From assembly GCF_964199755.1 (NCBI RefSeq), contig NC_133900.1:74632727-74696726 (forward strand): 64,000 nucleotides of DNA, given 5' to 3'. The translations under genes were made by a program, and so were the position numbers. The stretch is from Larus michahellis (taxonomy: Eukaryota > Chordata > Aves > Charadriiformes > Laridae). Under the pieces are notes generated by a model, which saw nothing but the letters and a program-made list of their open reading frames with translations, did no database searches and was not told the DNA's origin. Positions within the stretch are counted from its first letter, which is position 1, and each line of letters starts with the position of its first letter. This document shows, piece after piece, positions 1 through 12,100 of this stretch.

Positions 1-1700
1 CTTAACTAAGCTACTCAGTTTACTTTGTATTTAGTACAAGTTTGGTGTTTGGTTTTTTGTTTGTTATGCCATCATATAGTTGATAATAGGGTTGGGTTTT
101 TTTGCTTTTGAAAAGTAACATACGGAATATGCTGACTTCTTGGACAAGACACCAAGAGGCCATTCTGGCAGAAGCTTCACAGGTCTTACGCGGATCTTTC
201 TGGTGTGCTGTTATTGTCCTTATGGCAGAAACTTGATGATCTACGTGCAATTCATGCTGGGTATTTGGGAGACGTAAAGTGGAAAGCCAGTTAGTGAAAG
301 GAAAACGGCATCCAAAGACTATAGCAGTTGACACACTAAGGTGATAGATGACAAACGTTTGGAGCTCTTTGGACTCGATGATCTTTAAGGTCTTTTCTAC
401 GATTCTCTGAATATTAGTAACCAAAACATTCCACGAATGAAATTTCATTCCAGAGCAAAATAATGTTCAGTATTTAAATTATTAATATGATTCTGTTACT
501 GTTGTTTTTTCACTTTGTATCTTTTTCAAGGGAAGCAAGCTGAAGAGGATGGAATTTATTGGACTCCTTTATGTACTTGAATTTTCAGTTAAAACCTGTT
601 TTAAGGTTGTCTTTAAGCTACAGTAAGTATTTGGGTTACCTTTGTGTAGCCTTTTCTAACATTTATAAAGGACTGGAGGCCTCTCCCATTTTACCACAAA
701 TACATGCATTTTATTTCATTACGAATATGCTCACACAATCAAAATCAGTTACAGCTCGTGGCTACTTGGTTAATATTCCCAAGTTACTTTTTTGGAGGGC
801 AAGGGATGGACTTCAGTTGTTTTAAGGTTTTCCCAGATTTCTGTTGACCCTTGGTCACAAGTCTAACAAATTGTTTAATACTCTTGGAATTCATATAGAC
901 AGCTTTAAAGGTTAGCTTGTGCCCTGGTTTTAATTATAACTGCTAAAATACCTCTTTCTAGGCCTTATATTTTGTCCTTTCGTATTGCTGTAAAAGTGTA
1001 TAGAATCCATCCACCAACTAAATAGTTTGTTGTCTGTAATTGAGACCAAAACTTGGCTTGATATTTTTCATTTGTTGGTTTTTTTTTTAATTCCCCCCCC
1101 CCCCCCCCCCCCCCCCGCGTGTGTGTGTGTGCGTGTGTACGTGTGTTGTCACAAAATAGTACCTACTGACACTGCTGTTGCAGGAACGGCAGTTAACCTG
1201 TAACTGTGAATGCTTTGTGTCTTAGTTATTTGGATATTACATAAATAAGGTGTGCTAAACTCCTGTGACTCACGACCTGAGGAAAATACTGTTACGCCAC
1301 TTAACATGAGTTCAACCGGTTGATTTTTAGGTCTTTTGCTGGTGTTGATGTAAAATGGCATCCCACAAATAAACAGTGTTTGTGTTGGTTTCAGCAACTG
1401 ACTTCAGGTTTTTCTGTGGTTCATCCTTCAGAAATTCTCATATCTGAACGTGTATCACGTCAGCTGGCAACCTTTATCATTTAGTAGCGGAGAACTTGTA
1501 TGTATAATCTTTTCATCCTTATTTCTAATACTAAGGCAAATCAATATTTAAAACTTTTGTTGGAAAAGGGTATGTTTCAAATGGAGTGTGTGGGTGTAAA
1601 CCAGTATTGCAATACAAAAGTTTTCAACAAAAAGAGCCAATTTGAGCAGGGATGTCTCCTTAAGACAAAATTTTACAAGAAGCATAGTTATTATCCGCTC
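1..1700. other. Intergenic segment, no gene recognised
   Basis: I see no convincing coding region here. A 143-codon open frame on the minus strand at 20-448 matches no family I know. Around 358-412 the plus strand has a short stretch resembling the terminal motif of a CR1 element (ggactcgatgatctttaagg followed by an attct-type end), so at least part of that frame is repeat-derived. A C24 homopolymer and GT-rich tract lies at 1093-1150. By synteny with human this end should face DCUN1D4, but no DCUN1D4 exon is seen. Confidence 0.5.
1093..1150. repeat. Poly-C run followed by GT-rich microsatellite
   Basis: Twenty-four consecutive C residues (1093-1116) are followed directly by a GT/GC alternating tract to about 1150. 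The G-rich minus strand could form a quadruplex, and the alternating purine-pyrimidine part could adopt Z-DNA. Length is likely polymorphic and error-prone in sequencing. Confidence 0.9.
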
Positions 1701-1704
1701 ATCT

Positions 1705-2845
1705 CAAGACAGGCTTTCGGCCCGCGAGGTCCTCAGAGAAAAGATGTTGGTGTATGGGCTGATGAGCAGCCAGTGGGAGGTGGACTGAAAACTGGCTGAA
1801 TGGCAGGGCCCAGAGGGTGGTGGTCAGTGCCACAAAGTCTAGTTGGAGGCCAGTAACTAGTGCTGTACCCCTGGGGTCAATACCGGTTCCACTCCTGTTC
1901 AACATCTTCACTAGTGACCTGGATGACAGGGCAGAGTGTACCCTCAGCAAGTTTGCTGATGACACCAAAGTGGGAGAAGTGGTTGATACAACAGAGCGTC
2001 ACGCTGCCATCCAGAGGGACCTCGACAGGCGGGAGGAACAGGCTGACAGGAACCTCATGAACTTCAACAAGGAGAAGCGCAAAGTCCTGCACCTGGGGAG
2101 GAAGATCCCATGCACCAATATATGCTGGGGGACACCCAGCTGGAAAGCAGCTTGGCGAAAACGGGAGTGGGATTTCTGGTCGACACCAAGTTGAAGATGA
2201 GCCAGTGACGTGCCCTTGCCATAAAGAAGGCGAGTTGTATCTTGGGCTGCGTTAGACAAAGTGTTGCCGGCAGGTGGAGGGAGATGATCCTTCCCCTCTA
2301 CTCAGCACTGGTGAGGCCACACCTGGAGCACTGTCCCCTCCTATGGGCTCCCCAGTACCAGAGACATCCTGACATACTGGAGGGAGTCCAGCAAAGCGCC
2401 ACAAAGATGATGAAGGGACTGGAGCATCTCTCCTACGAGCAAAGGCTGAGGGAGCTGGGACTGTTTAGCCTGGAGAAGGTGCTGGGGGGAGGGGGGGAGG
2501 AATCTTACTGATGTATGTAAATATCTGAAGGGAGGATGTAAAGACGACAGAGCCAGACTCTTTTCAGCAGTGTCCAGCGACAGGACCAGAGTCAGTGGAC
2601 ACAAACTGAAACACAGGAGGCTCCATCTGAACATCAGGAAACGCTTTTGGAGTGTGAGGGGGACTGAGTGCTGGCACAGGTTGCCCAGAGAGGTGGTGGA
2701 GTCTCCATTCTTGGAGATACTCAAAAGCTATCTAGACATCGTCCTGGGCAGCCAGCTCTAGGTGGGCCTGCTTGAGCAGTGGGGTTGGACCAGATGACTT
2801 TCAAACGTCCCTTCCAACCTCAACCCTTCTGTGATTCTGTGATTT
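1705..2845 (+). mobile_element. CR1 LINE fragment, 5'-truncated, plus orientation
   Basis: Broken reading frames in plus orientation match the C-terminal part of the CR1 reverse transcriptase and the region after it: the [19 protein letters not shown] type motif near 1930-1990, then [20 protein letters not shown] near 2310-2370, [20 protein letters not shown] near 2420-2477, and [11 protein letters not shown] near 2675-2705. The element ends with the CR1 tail (ccttccaacctcaac, then a tgattctgtgat repeat) near 2805-2845. Several frame changes show that it is an old dead copy. The 5' boundary near 1705 is approximate. Confidence 0.9.
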
Positions 2846-2849
2846 CTAA

Positions 2850-5780
2850 AAGAATATGCTAAAGAAAATTCTGGAAGTTACTCAAATGTAGTGGAGAAAG
2901 AGAAGACCAGGCTAGTAGTATTTGAATGTGGTGATATTTCGATCTGAGGGTCTGTTCATGACGTTAAACACTTGTGGTTTTTTTACTTTATAGAAGAGTT
3001 TAAATTGTTTGACTTGTAATGAACTGTCACGTTGATCTGTGTAAAGCAAAGGTGGTAACCAGTGCTGACCAGAGTGTCTGGAGTGATCAGTAGCAAAGGA
3101 AAGGTGCAAGATTAGGCAGAAATCTGAAGAAGGTAAGTTTGAGACGGAACTTGAACAATATTGTGACAGTAGAATGAAATGCTTTGTCGCGTGTTAAAAA
3201 TCCCTTGATGAAGGAGCAAACTTACTTTCTCTGATGAGAACAGCAGATAACCTTTTTCTGTAACTTTATGGCATAAAGGGAGGCTTAGAAAACTCGCAGC
3301 TTCTCACGAGTCGTGTACGGTCTGCATCGCCCCTGCAGCATTCCCACGGTCAGAGAAAAGATGAGAAAATAATTTTCCAATCTATATTTTTTGAAAGCCT
3401 GCTGAACTGTAGCAGAAGCAAATGACAAAACATTGCTGTGTGTGAGACATCAATAGAGCCACTCAAATATTTTTTTTTTCCCCACGATCGATGAAATTGA
3501 GTTGCTTATGTAGTTAGATTTCCTCTCATTAGCAGCTGGTACAGCCAAAAGGTGCCAGGCCTTGGAGGTCTGTCAGCACAGTGTTTGAAGCCTCATACCA
3601 TAAAGAGCAAGTCTGCGCTTTTTAATGTATTCCATTTTTAAAGTTGCTTTGGCCACAAGTAACTTCTGTGGATAACGGGTTTTACTGAAAGCTGGTTATG
3701 GGCGGTAAGAAAAGCCGTGGTGGTGGGGAAATACTGTTCTGTTTTCTGCTCCTAGCGACTGTGTAGCCGTTCCTGGGATGAATTGTGCTCAAATTACCCA
3801 GTTCCTTCTAGACAGCCTCTAAAATCGTGGTTGGTTTTTATGTCACACACTGTTCTCTGAGAACAGCAGCCTTAAATTCAATAGAAGCCAAGGCATTACG
3901 TGAGTACAGAGGCTGTGTGGGGATTAGGGGAGAAAAATTGCAGTAGAACAGGGTATAAAATTCCCAGACGTTTCTATAATGGAGTGAATTGTATTGGGAA
4001 ACATGCTTTATTTTAGAGTTACTGTATTTTTAACATTTTGGGAATGCTGTGATTTTTTGCAGACTCGAGTGTTTTGTCATTTAATTCTTGTCTACTCAGT
4101 CTGTATGAACAACTCTGGACTGTTAAATGTATAAAACTTTTTCCTGTGTTTGAAAAACAGAAAACAGACCCTTAAGCTCATCAATAATTTGATGACAAAT
4201 TATCGATTTCTTCAGAAGATGATTTCATCCTTGGTCCCTGAGCGGTCTCCTGCTGAAGGAATGAAGCCAGCAGCAGCTCTTTAAACTGATAACTGAGAAG
4301 TTCTTTTGATATCACTGAGTACCACAGCAAAAAGAACAGAAATCTTGCGGGAACTAACTGGCAGGCAAGAGGATCGGTGTGAATCACAGCGGATTCATTG
4401 CATGTAATTGAATTACGGATGTTCCTGGGTGGAGTTATTTGCAGATATTGTGGTGACCTAAATCTAATCCATGCAACACTTCCCATAACATAACTATTCC
4501 GAATTATGTTAGAAATTCAGAGAAAATCAGCCAGCAAAAAACCCAAACTGATAGAAGATCTAAGCATAGGTGACTTGGCTCAGTAAGTATATAACTGATA
4601 ATTGTGATGCTACATGTGTAAAACATTTAAAAGGAACTCAAGGAGCTAAAGAAAATTTTCAGAAGATGAAATAATACCAGCACCGGTGTCCTTCAGTTGC
4701 TTTTACTTCCCTATTAAGTTTTTTGCAATACTTTTACATTTCAAGTATATGAAGCTAACAGAAATTACTAGCTTCTGTCAGCATTTCTTTCTTCTTTCCT
4801 GGCTTTCTCTTTAAAGATAGTTTCAAAGATGGACTGTGCCATTGGACTTGTTCCTCGTCTGATGGAATTGAAATGCGTTCCTTCTGTTCGGAGTTTTTAC
4901 TGAATTAATGGTGTCTTCATAACAGAGTTTTCCCAGCACTGCTGGCCAGCCTCCGGCATTTCCTGGGAACATGGGACCATTCCCCTTCGTGATGACATTC
5001 CCCTTCAAGGACTACATCAATGATACTCTGTGTGTTAAAAGAGCCTTGGGCCATATTCAGAGAAAAGTTTATCTGACATTTGTTATCTTTTGGCTTAGAA
5101 AAAGTTACCGTATATCAAGCTATTGATATTCCAATACAGCAGTTTTGAGCTGCTCTTGATTTGCCCCTCTCAGTAAAATTTTGAAGTTGGGTATAGCATC
5201 CTTCTTTAGAGGGAATTATAGCTTAGGAATAGTAGGTTGTCTTTTTTAAATTACCCTGCCCATGTCATCACATCTGCAAACTACAGGTGATGTCCCATCC
5301 GTAGCTAGATCTCCATAACTGACTCTTCTGCAAGGTTTGGATTCTGTTCTGTTGCTTTGAGAAAGGAGCGTTTCATTACTCTCTATGTCTCGCCAAGTTA
5401 AAAAGTAATTTTTTTAAGTATAATCGAATACTGCTTGGACTTTACCTGTCTTTGCAAAACTGCGGGAATTCAGAGGTGCTTAATTGGCAAATTTGGTTCA
5501 AAGAGCAGGAGACAGTAATATGTACTATTTCACTTTATAGGGCGAGTCCCATGGGAACACACAATAATAGTAATAAATGTAATGGTAATTTCAGTGTAAC
5601 GTTTATTTTAGAGAAACAAAACAGTGCATATCAGAGGCAAATTCTAAGGGAAAACAATACCTTAGTACCAACAGTAATGAGAAAGTAAATATATATTATT
5701 ATTATTATAACTCAGCAAAAGTTCTGTTATCAGTTATAACTACTGAGTAGTTCACTCATTTGAGTTATCCTAGCATTGTT
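2850..5780. other. Intergenic segment, nothing recognised
   Basis: About 2.9 kb with only short scattered open frames on both strands, none with a recognisable domain. It is AT-rich with moderate CpG. It lies downstream of the predicted 3' end of LRRC66. A minus-strand 101-codon frame at 4181-4486 has no recognisable similarity and is probably chance. Confidence 0.5.
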
Positions 5781-6108
5781 TTTCATAAAATCTATTCTTG
5801 TTTATTTACAAATACCCTTCTAAACAGAAGTCCATGGCTTCTCGCCTGAATTACCCTTTGGAATCACGGTGTTTTTAAATGGGATGGGTCCAGGCTTTAA
5901 ACATCTCATCGTGAAGTCTAGTTCCGTAACTTGGGTTTCTGAAGTTAAAGGCAGATAGTTGTAGTGAGGGGGAACCAAAACAAACCCCAAACAACCCATG
6001 GTATTTAACAGTCATTAAAAGCTACACACTTCACTTGAAGACACAATCATTTTTGCGCCTGCTATAGAACATAAACACTGTGGGAGCTCAGTATTACGCT
6101 TTTGTGTC
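5780..6108 (-). other. LRRC66: Probable LRRC66 3' untranslated region
   Basis: Non-coding sequence directly follows the LRRC66 stop codon on the minus strand. An AATAAA polyadenylation hexamer on the minus strand (TTTATT at 5801-5806 on the plus strand) lies about 300 nt past the stop, so a short 3' UTR ending near 5780 is plausible. The cleavage site itself cannot be seen from sequence. Confidence 0.4.
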
Positions 6109-9100
6109 TCAACTGTTGACGTTTGTTCTCCTGCTTTGCAAAACGTTAGCAAATCCATCAAACGCTCTTTTCTTCTTAACGAAAAACTGGCCCTGTCCTA
6201 AACTGGTCTGACTCTTTTGACTGAGTTTTTCACTTGAATTCTGGAGGTCGACGGCTGCTGTAGAATCGTTCTCCGGCCCCGTCCAAGTAGCGTCCTCCTC
6301 CGTCTCGCTGGAATCGGTGCTTTCGGAGATGATGTTTCCTGTAGTCTGTTGTGGGACTGAAGGTGAACTGTATCGCGTGCTTTCATCGAAGAAGCCCCGT
6401 GGGACTGAGAAGGAATATGCATCCTCATCACCCTGATCCAGTCGGAAGGGATCTTCTGTGTTGAAGACTGATGGCATTTTCCCAGAAGAGTGAAGATGCA
6501 GCAGATCTGCCCTAAGGTTGCAAGACTGTGTTTCTTCGGGCAGACTACAGTTGCTGGTATCCTGTAATTCTGCATATCCATCACAGTTTTCCTCGTTAAA
6601 ACCTGTTTGCATTTTATCTGCACAAGCCTTAGCTGTGTTCACCTCCTTCCCCTGTGTCAGCAAGTCGTCTTTCTCTGTGATAACCATAATATGTTTTTCG
6701 GCTGTGTGTTCAGGCAGAGATTGAAGAGATGATTCGTCGCTGGAATGCAGTGGAGATGTGTGTTCAACAGTTTCATTCAAACCAGTATCAATGGGAGCAG
6801 AAATAAAATCACTGTCCTCGGATGTACTTGTGTTTCTTCTGAACGTGATGTCCCCTTCACCGTGAACTTTTTCGGAGGAGTTCCAGTCTTTGTGCTCGTC
6901 TGCGCTTCCCTCTGGTGCGTTTTCTTCTGGTTCAGGGGGAGTGGAGCTGAGGGAATGCTGTGGTTCAATGGGAAACAGATACAGCTGCGCTTCAGCCTCT
7001 TCAGGAGTGTTCTCCGTGTCTGTGTCATACGTGGGAGGATGTTTTAACGAAAGGAACGTATTACCAAAATCTGTACTTTGGTTGTGGAGAGAATCGGGGT
7101 TTTGCACTGTTGACTCTGCATTAGTAAAATAATCAAACATATCGGGAACTTCCTGACCTGAAGAACTCGCTGTGTCTGAATCTGACGTGCTTACATGGGC
7201 ACATTTATCAGCCTGAGGGGATGCTGTTTCGGGCATGATGGTACCTGATCCATAATTAAGAGTGGTTTCAAAGTACTCATTGCTCTCGTCTTCGTTTTCC
7301 CAAATGCGCTGCAGTTCAGCAGCAATGCTTGGAGACTCTGGCAGCGCGGAGGACTCCTTGGCTCCGCTGTTCCTGTCGGCTTCCTCTGGTGGCGACTGAC
7401 AGGCTGGCAGGTTGTCACTGGCGTCAGCTTCTTCCAGTTCAAAGTCTGCTAAAGAACTACAGTCGCTCATTGTGAATGGAGTCCCTTCATCTGAAGAACT
7501 ATCGCCAAATAGATCTGCTGGAGCATATTTTTCATTGGTACGTTCCGTTTTACAGTCGTACTCTGTAAGAGGAGAGTTTTCTGTTGTTTGGTAGAGATGT
7601 AAATTCTCAATATTTGTATCCCTCTTGCAGCTACTGGGTAAAATAAAATCTCCCGCATCACTGGTTGTATTTACGTTGCTGTTTAGACCAAGTTGTTCAT
7701 CACCGTGCTGCCTTCCAGGCATAAATTCTGTACTGCTCATGGGTTCATTATGTGAAAAAATGCCTTTTCTTTCAGGAGGGTCTGGTGTAGCCTTTGTGAT
7801 TTCAGACTGCAGCGGGCCAGAGTTGTTGCTCACCTCACTGTTCCTAGAATCTCGTGCAACCGCATGTGTTGTTTGTACTGAGGAAAATGGAAAGCCAGGC
7901 TCTCCTGTGAAGGATAAATCCAAATCTGAAGAGTCATTGTGATTTGAGTAGGAGTCGGCATTCATTCTGCTGGGTATGGGAGGGAACCTGCTCTTCTCTG
8001 GGTCTTTATTTGCATATTTTGAATCTTTCGGTAATGAAGTGCCATTACTCATTAATTTTCCTGGCATTACTTCATTGCTGTTCTTGTAATCTGCCCTTCC
8101 AGAAAATAGTCCATTCTCATCAACATTTGTATTTTCATAATTGCCGATACTAGTTTTGATGTCTGAAATCACGTTGTTCTCATTGCTGCTTTGTTTCTGG
8201 TACTCTTCTTCAGTATTCGGTGCAGGTACGCTGCTACCGGTGACATTTGCATGCAAAGTAGGGGCTTCTGTAGCAAAAATGCTTGTTTTTCTTGAAGGAT
8301 TCTCATCGCAGATGAACAAATCACCCTGCATGTTTGTCGGTTTGCTTGCAGAGCTCTCTCTGCGCAAGGTTTCATCTGAAAAAGCTTGATTAGAATAAGT
8401 GTGTTCCGAACTTGAAGTTTTATTCCTGCACATGAGTCTCCACAGGGTCCCAAGGTAGGGTCTAGCAAAAGCACCCAGGCAAAAAGCACAGACAAAGGTG
8501 ATGAGCACCGAGAGGCAGACGGCCAGGGCCAGGTCCTGCTCTGTTCTCCCCTGGCTAAAAACGGCGTTAGTGTCCCGGCCTTTTCTAACCAAAAATGTTG
8601 TCGAAACCCTTTCTTTCACCTGTACGCTGTAGATGAGGTATTTCTTCTTGGTTGTATTAAAAGTACACAAATATAACCCTTCAGCGGTTTTCTCAGCATT
8701 GTGTATCACTAAGTTATTCATTTTATCCAGTGTCATATGAGGAACGCTGTTATCTTCTGAAATTCGGCCTTCAGGTGTCCACCAAGAGACTCCATTACCT
8801 GAAATAAAAGAAAACACAAACTAAATCTTTCCTAAAACCGTAAGATATGTTTCTTTAAGAACATACTCTGACCTATCTTTGATAATTGTAACCGTTTATT
8901 ATAAATTCCATTTTCTTTTTATCCATCCATAGTCATTCTACATGGTAGTGAGTATCCGTGAAACCATCATATATCCCCTAACCCCCACCCCCGACATTTA
9001 AAACGCAGTACGATGGGGTTTTGGTAGCAGACTTTACAAGAAGAATGGTGTGGGTGAGGGAGAAGGTCACCGAAATGATCGAAGTGTGTTCTGGGTTATA

Positions 9101-12100
9101 CTAGAAACTCCTGCTCTCCCTCCAGGAAGATCCATATTTATGGCCAGCCGTTCTCTAGCAGGACCACGCTCACTGTGTGCAGCTGAGATAAAACTGCATT
9201 AATTTAGTGTCAGTATTTCAGCCGTACCGATTCTCCTGTACTTACTGCTTTGGCTGCAGCAGCAAAGTGTGAAACCCAAGGATATTTGTATCTACTGAGC
9301 AATTGTTCCGAAGTTCAGCTGGTGCGGGCCGTGGCTGGTTGTTGGCTCCTGGAATAGGTCTCAAGGTTGTACGAAGCACCTTTGCCGTTGGATCCACTTG
9401 TGTTCCCAGTGGAGCCTTGGTGCAACCCAGTGCCTTGATTTTAATCCCACAATCAAGAGTTTCCGCGACTTTCCTCGTTGATAGACAAAGCAGGTGGCAT
9501 TTCTGGTTGACCTTACGTATTTTCATTTGGGGATACAGTGTTCCAAGGGGAAAAGCTGACTGCCCCCAAAGCGCTGTTAGTCCACCAGCGTTAAACCGTT
9601 TTGCCTTATGGTACGTGACAAATGCACCACCTGCTCTGAGTTTGGTCTGAGTTTTCCTTCTGCGTGGGAAGTCTTAGCTCTGTAGATTTTGTCACTTGTA
9701 CTTCAAGCGCTCCGTATAATTGTAAAGGCTGAACATTTTAAAAAGAAACACAAATCCTTTCCCTTGCAAATAAACTTTCATTTCATTTTGCCGTCACTGA
9801 ATACTGGAAACACTGTTGTATCCTTCTCGATTTTCTGCATGCCCCAGCAGCGCCACCCCGCCATCTGGTCCTTTGTTTGCATTCCCAAATTAACTGATAA
9901 ATTTGTGGCATACTATTTATTGAAATTTATTTATTCATAATTCGGCATCACTTATCAGTTTAATGTAAGGAAGAAGATGAAGACTATTTTTGGGAAACAT
10001 GACTTCCAAATAATTCTAACGGGTATACTACTTTCTAATGAAACAATTGGCATGTTAAATTGTTGTTCAGTTATTTTTAAACCGTATGTTTAGAAATCCA
10101 CTTTTTAAACCAGATTTCTTTGATCGTTCTGCCCGCGTTTGGGTTTTGGCAGCGTATGGATGGAGTCCCCGCTTTACCTACCCCGCCTGTTGTCCCAGTC
10201 ACAGTCCAGCACCGATGTCGTCCCTGCCGGGATTACAGCCCTCTTGAGCAAAACCCCGTCGCTGCAGTTTAAGTGGAAGCTTGAAAGGTACAGCAGAGGT
10301 TTCTGTGAGTTGTTGGCAGATGTATCGTATGAAATACTCCATTTTTTCCTCGGGGAGTCAAAAAAAAAATGAAACGGGTGTTTGAAAGCGTTCAGTCTGC
10401 AGTTAAATACCCAGGCGTTATTTGACAAACCCACTTCAAGTCGAAAGAAGTTCAAGCTGATTAATATCTGTGGTAAAGGGGTTGCCAGAGCATTTTCACG
10501 GAGATCCACGACCTGTTTGGAAATAATTCAGAGTTAATTTGCTAAGCCTTACAATAGAATCCTGATTGCAATGTCAGCAGTAACATTTACTTTAGCATAC
10601 AAGCACTTTTGCAGTTACGGGAACAATGTGCCTGGTTAGGATTTCAAGAATGTTGTTCTAAGCTTTTTAATTTAAATGAAAAGATTAAATTGTGGTGTAT
10701 TTAGAGTTCTCCCGTTGGAGACTACCCCTGTGTGACTGGGAAGCCGCAGAGCTCTCGCCATGGAAGGGACTGGGGTAAAAGGGGATGTGTGTGTGCCTAA
10801 GCCAGTTACGGATTGGTTTGCGGCATAGATAAATGGTGAATTTATGGTTATATTTTGTATATTTACAAGTGTGTGTGTTTCCCTATATATGAAAAGCAAA
10901 TAGATAAAAATAATTACTGTTTTTACCATTTTCTTTAGTTTTTATAATTGTATACAGTAATCAAAGGCCAATATAATCGTGCTGAATAGTTGATAATTGA
11001 TATCTTTAATGGCGATTACCACAGAACATTGAAACAGCTGTATTACTGCTTTACAACCTGTAATTTGTTGAGATCCCTGAAGGTGTCTGGATGAATTTTA
11101 GTTATCTTGTTGTTTTGCAAGTGGATGTCCTTCAGCTGTGAACAGTTCTGAAAATCACTCGCATCAATCTGTCCTATGCCATTGGACGACAAACGGACGG
11201 TTTGCAGAGATTGCAGCCGGCCCAGTCCTAGGGAGAACAAAACCATTTTACATTTCACGTTCTTGTTTTCCCAATTGGCATCGAGCGGCTTTTTTAAATT
11301 CTTTGTGACAAAATTCCTTCCGTTCCTGTCTATGGCAACGAGCAGGCGCAGGCTTTGAGTTAGTGTGCCATTCCTGTTCAGGGGTTGTCCCATTCTAAAA
11401 GTGGCGCGGTGCCAACAGCAGGCGCGTCAATACATTCACAGTCAACGCACGTCTTAAAAATTCACATCTCCATAAAAGCGGTGACATTCCTTTGTGCTAT
11501 CAAAATTATTCCGAGGGTGAGCTCTCTTCTTTGAGCACGCTTGTCTGGAGAACTGGAGGTAGGAAAAGGTGGAATATACTCGGTTTAAAAGGAGGCTGAG
11601 GGGAGACCTTATCGCTCTCTCCAGCTCCCTGAAAGGAGGGTGTAGCCAGGTGGGGGTCGGTCTCTTCTCCCAAGTAACAGGCCATAGGACAAGAGGACAC
11701 AGCCTCAAGTTGCGCCAGGGGAGGTTTAGATTGGATATTAGGAAAAATTTCTTCACCGAAAGAGTTATCAAGCATTGGAACAGGCTGCGCAGGGAAATAC
11801 CCTGGAGGTATTTAAAAGACAGGTAGACTTGGGGCCGAGGGACATGGCTTAGTGGTGGTTTTGTCGGTGTTAGGTTAATGGTTGGACTCGATGATCTTAA
11901 AGGTCTCTTCCAACCTAGACGATTCTATGATTTTATAACATCTAGATATGTTAATCGTAAACAAAAGATGGAGATACAAACGGTGATACAGTTATCTCCT
12001 GTTCATTGCCATCTGCAACTTCATGGGAGTTTTTCATGCGTGGAATTATTAGAACCATATCCATGGGATGCAAACCTGACTGAAACCAAAGCCGTGTTGT

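Noticed and set aside
20-448. Minus-strand 142-codon open frame
   Set aside because: No recognisable similarity; it overlaps what looks like a CR1 tail remnant, so a chance frame is likelier than a gene.
6518-8389. Several plus-strand open frames of 60-105 codons opposite the large LRRC66 exon
   Set aside because: They are antisense shadows of a long, compositionally biased coding exon and show no domain, splice signal or start context.
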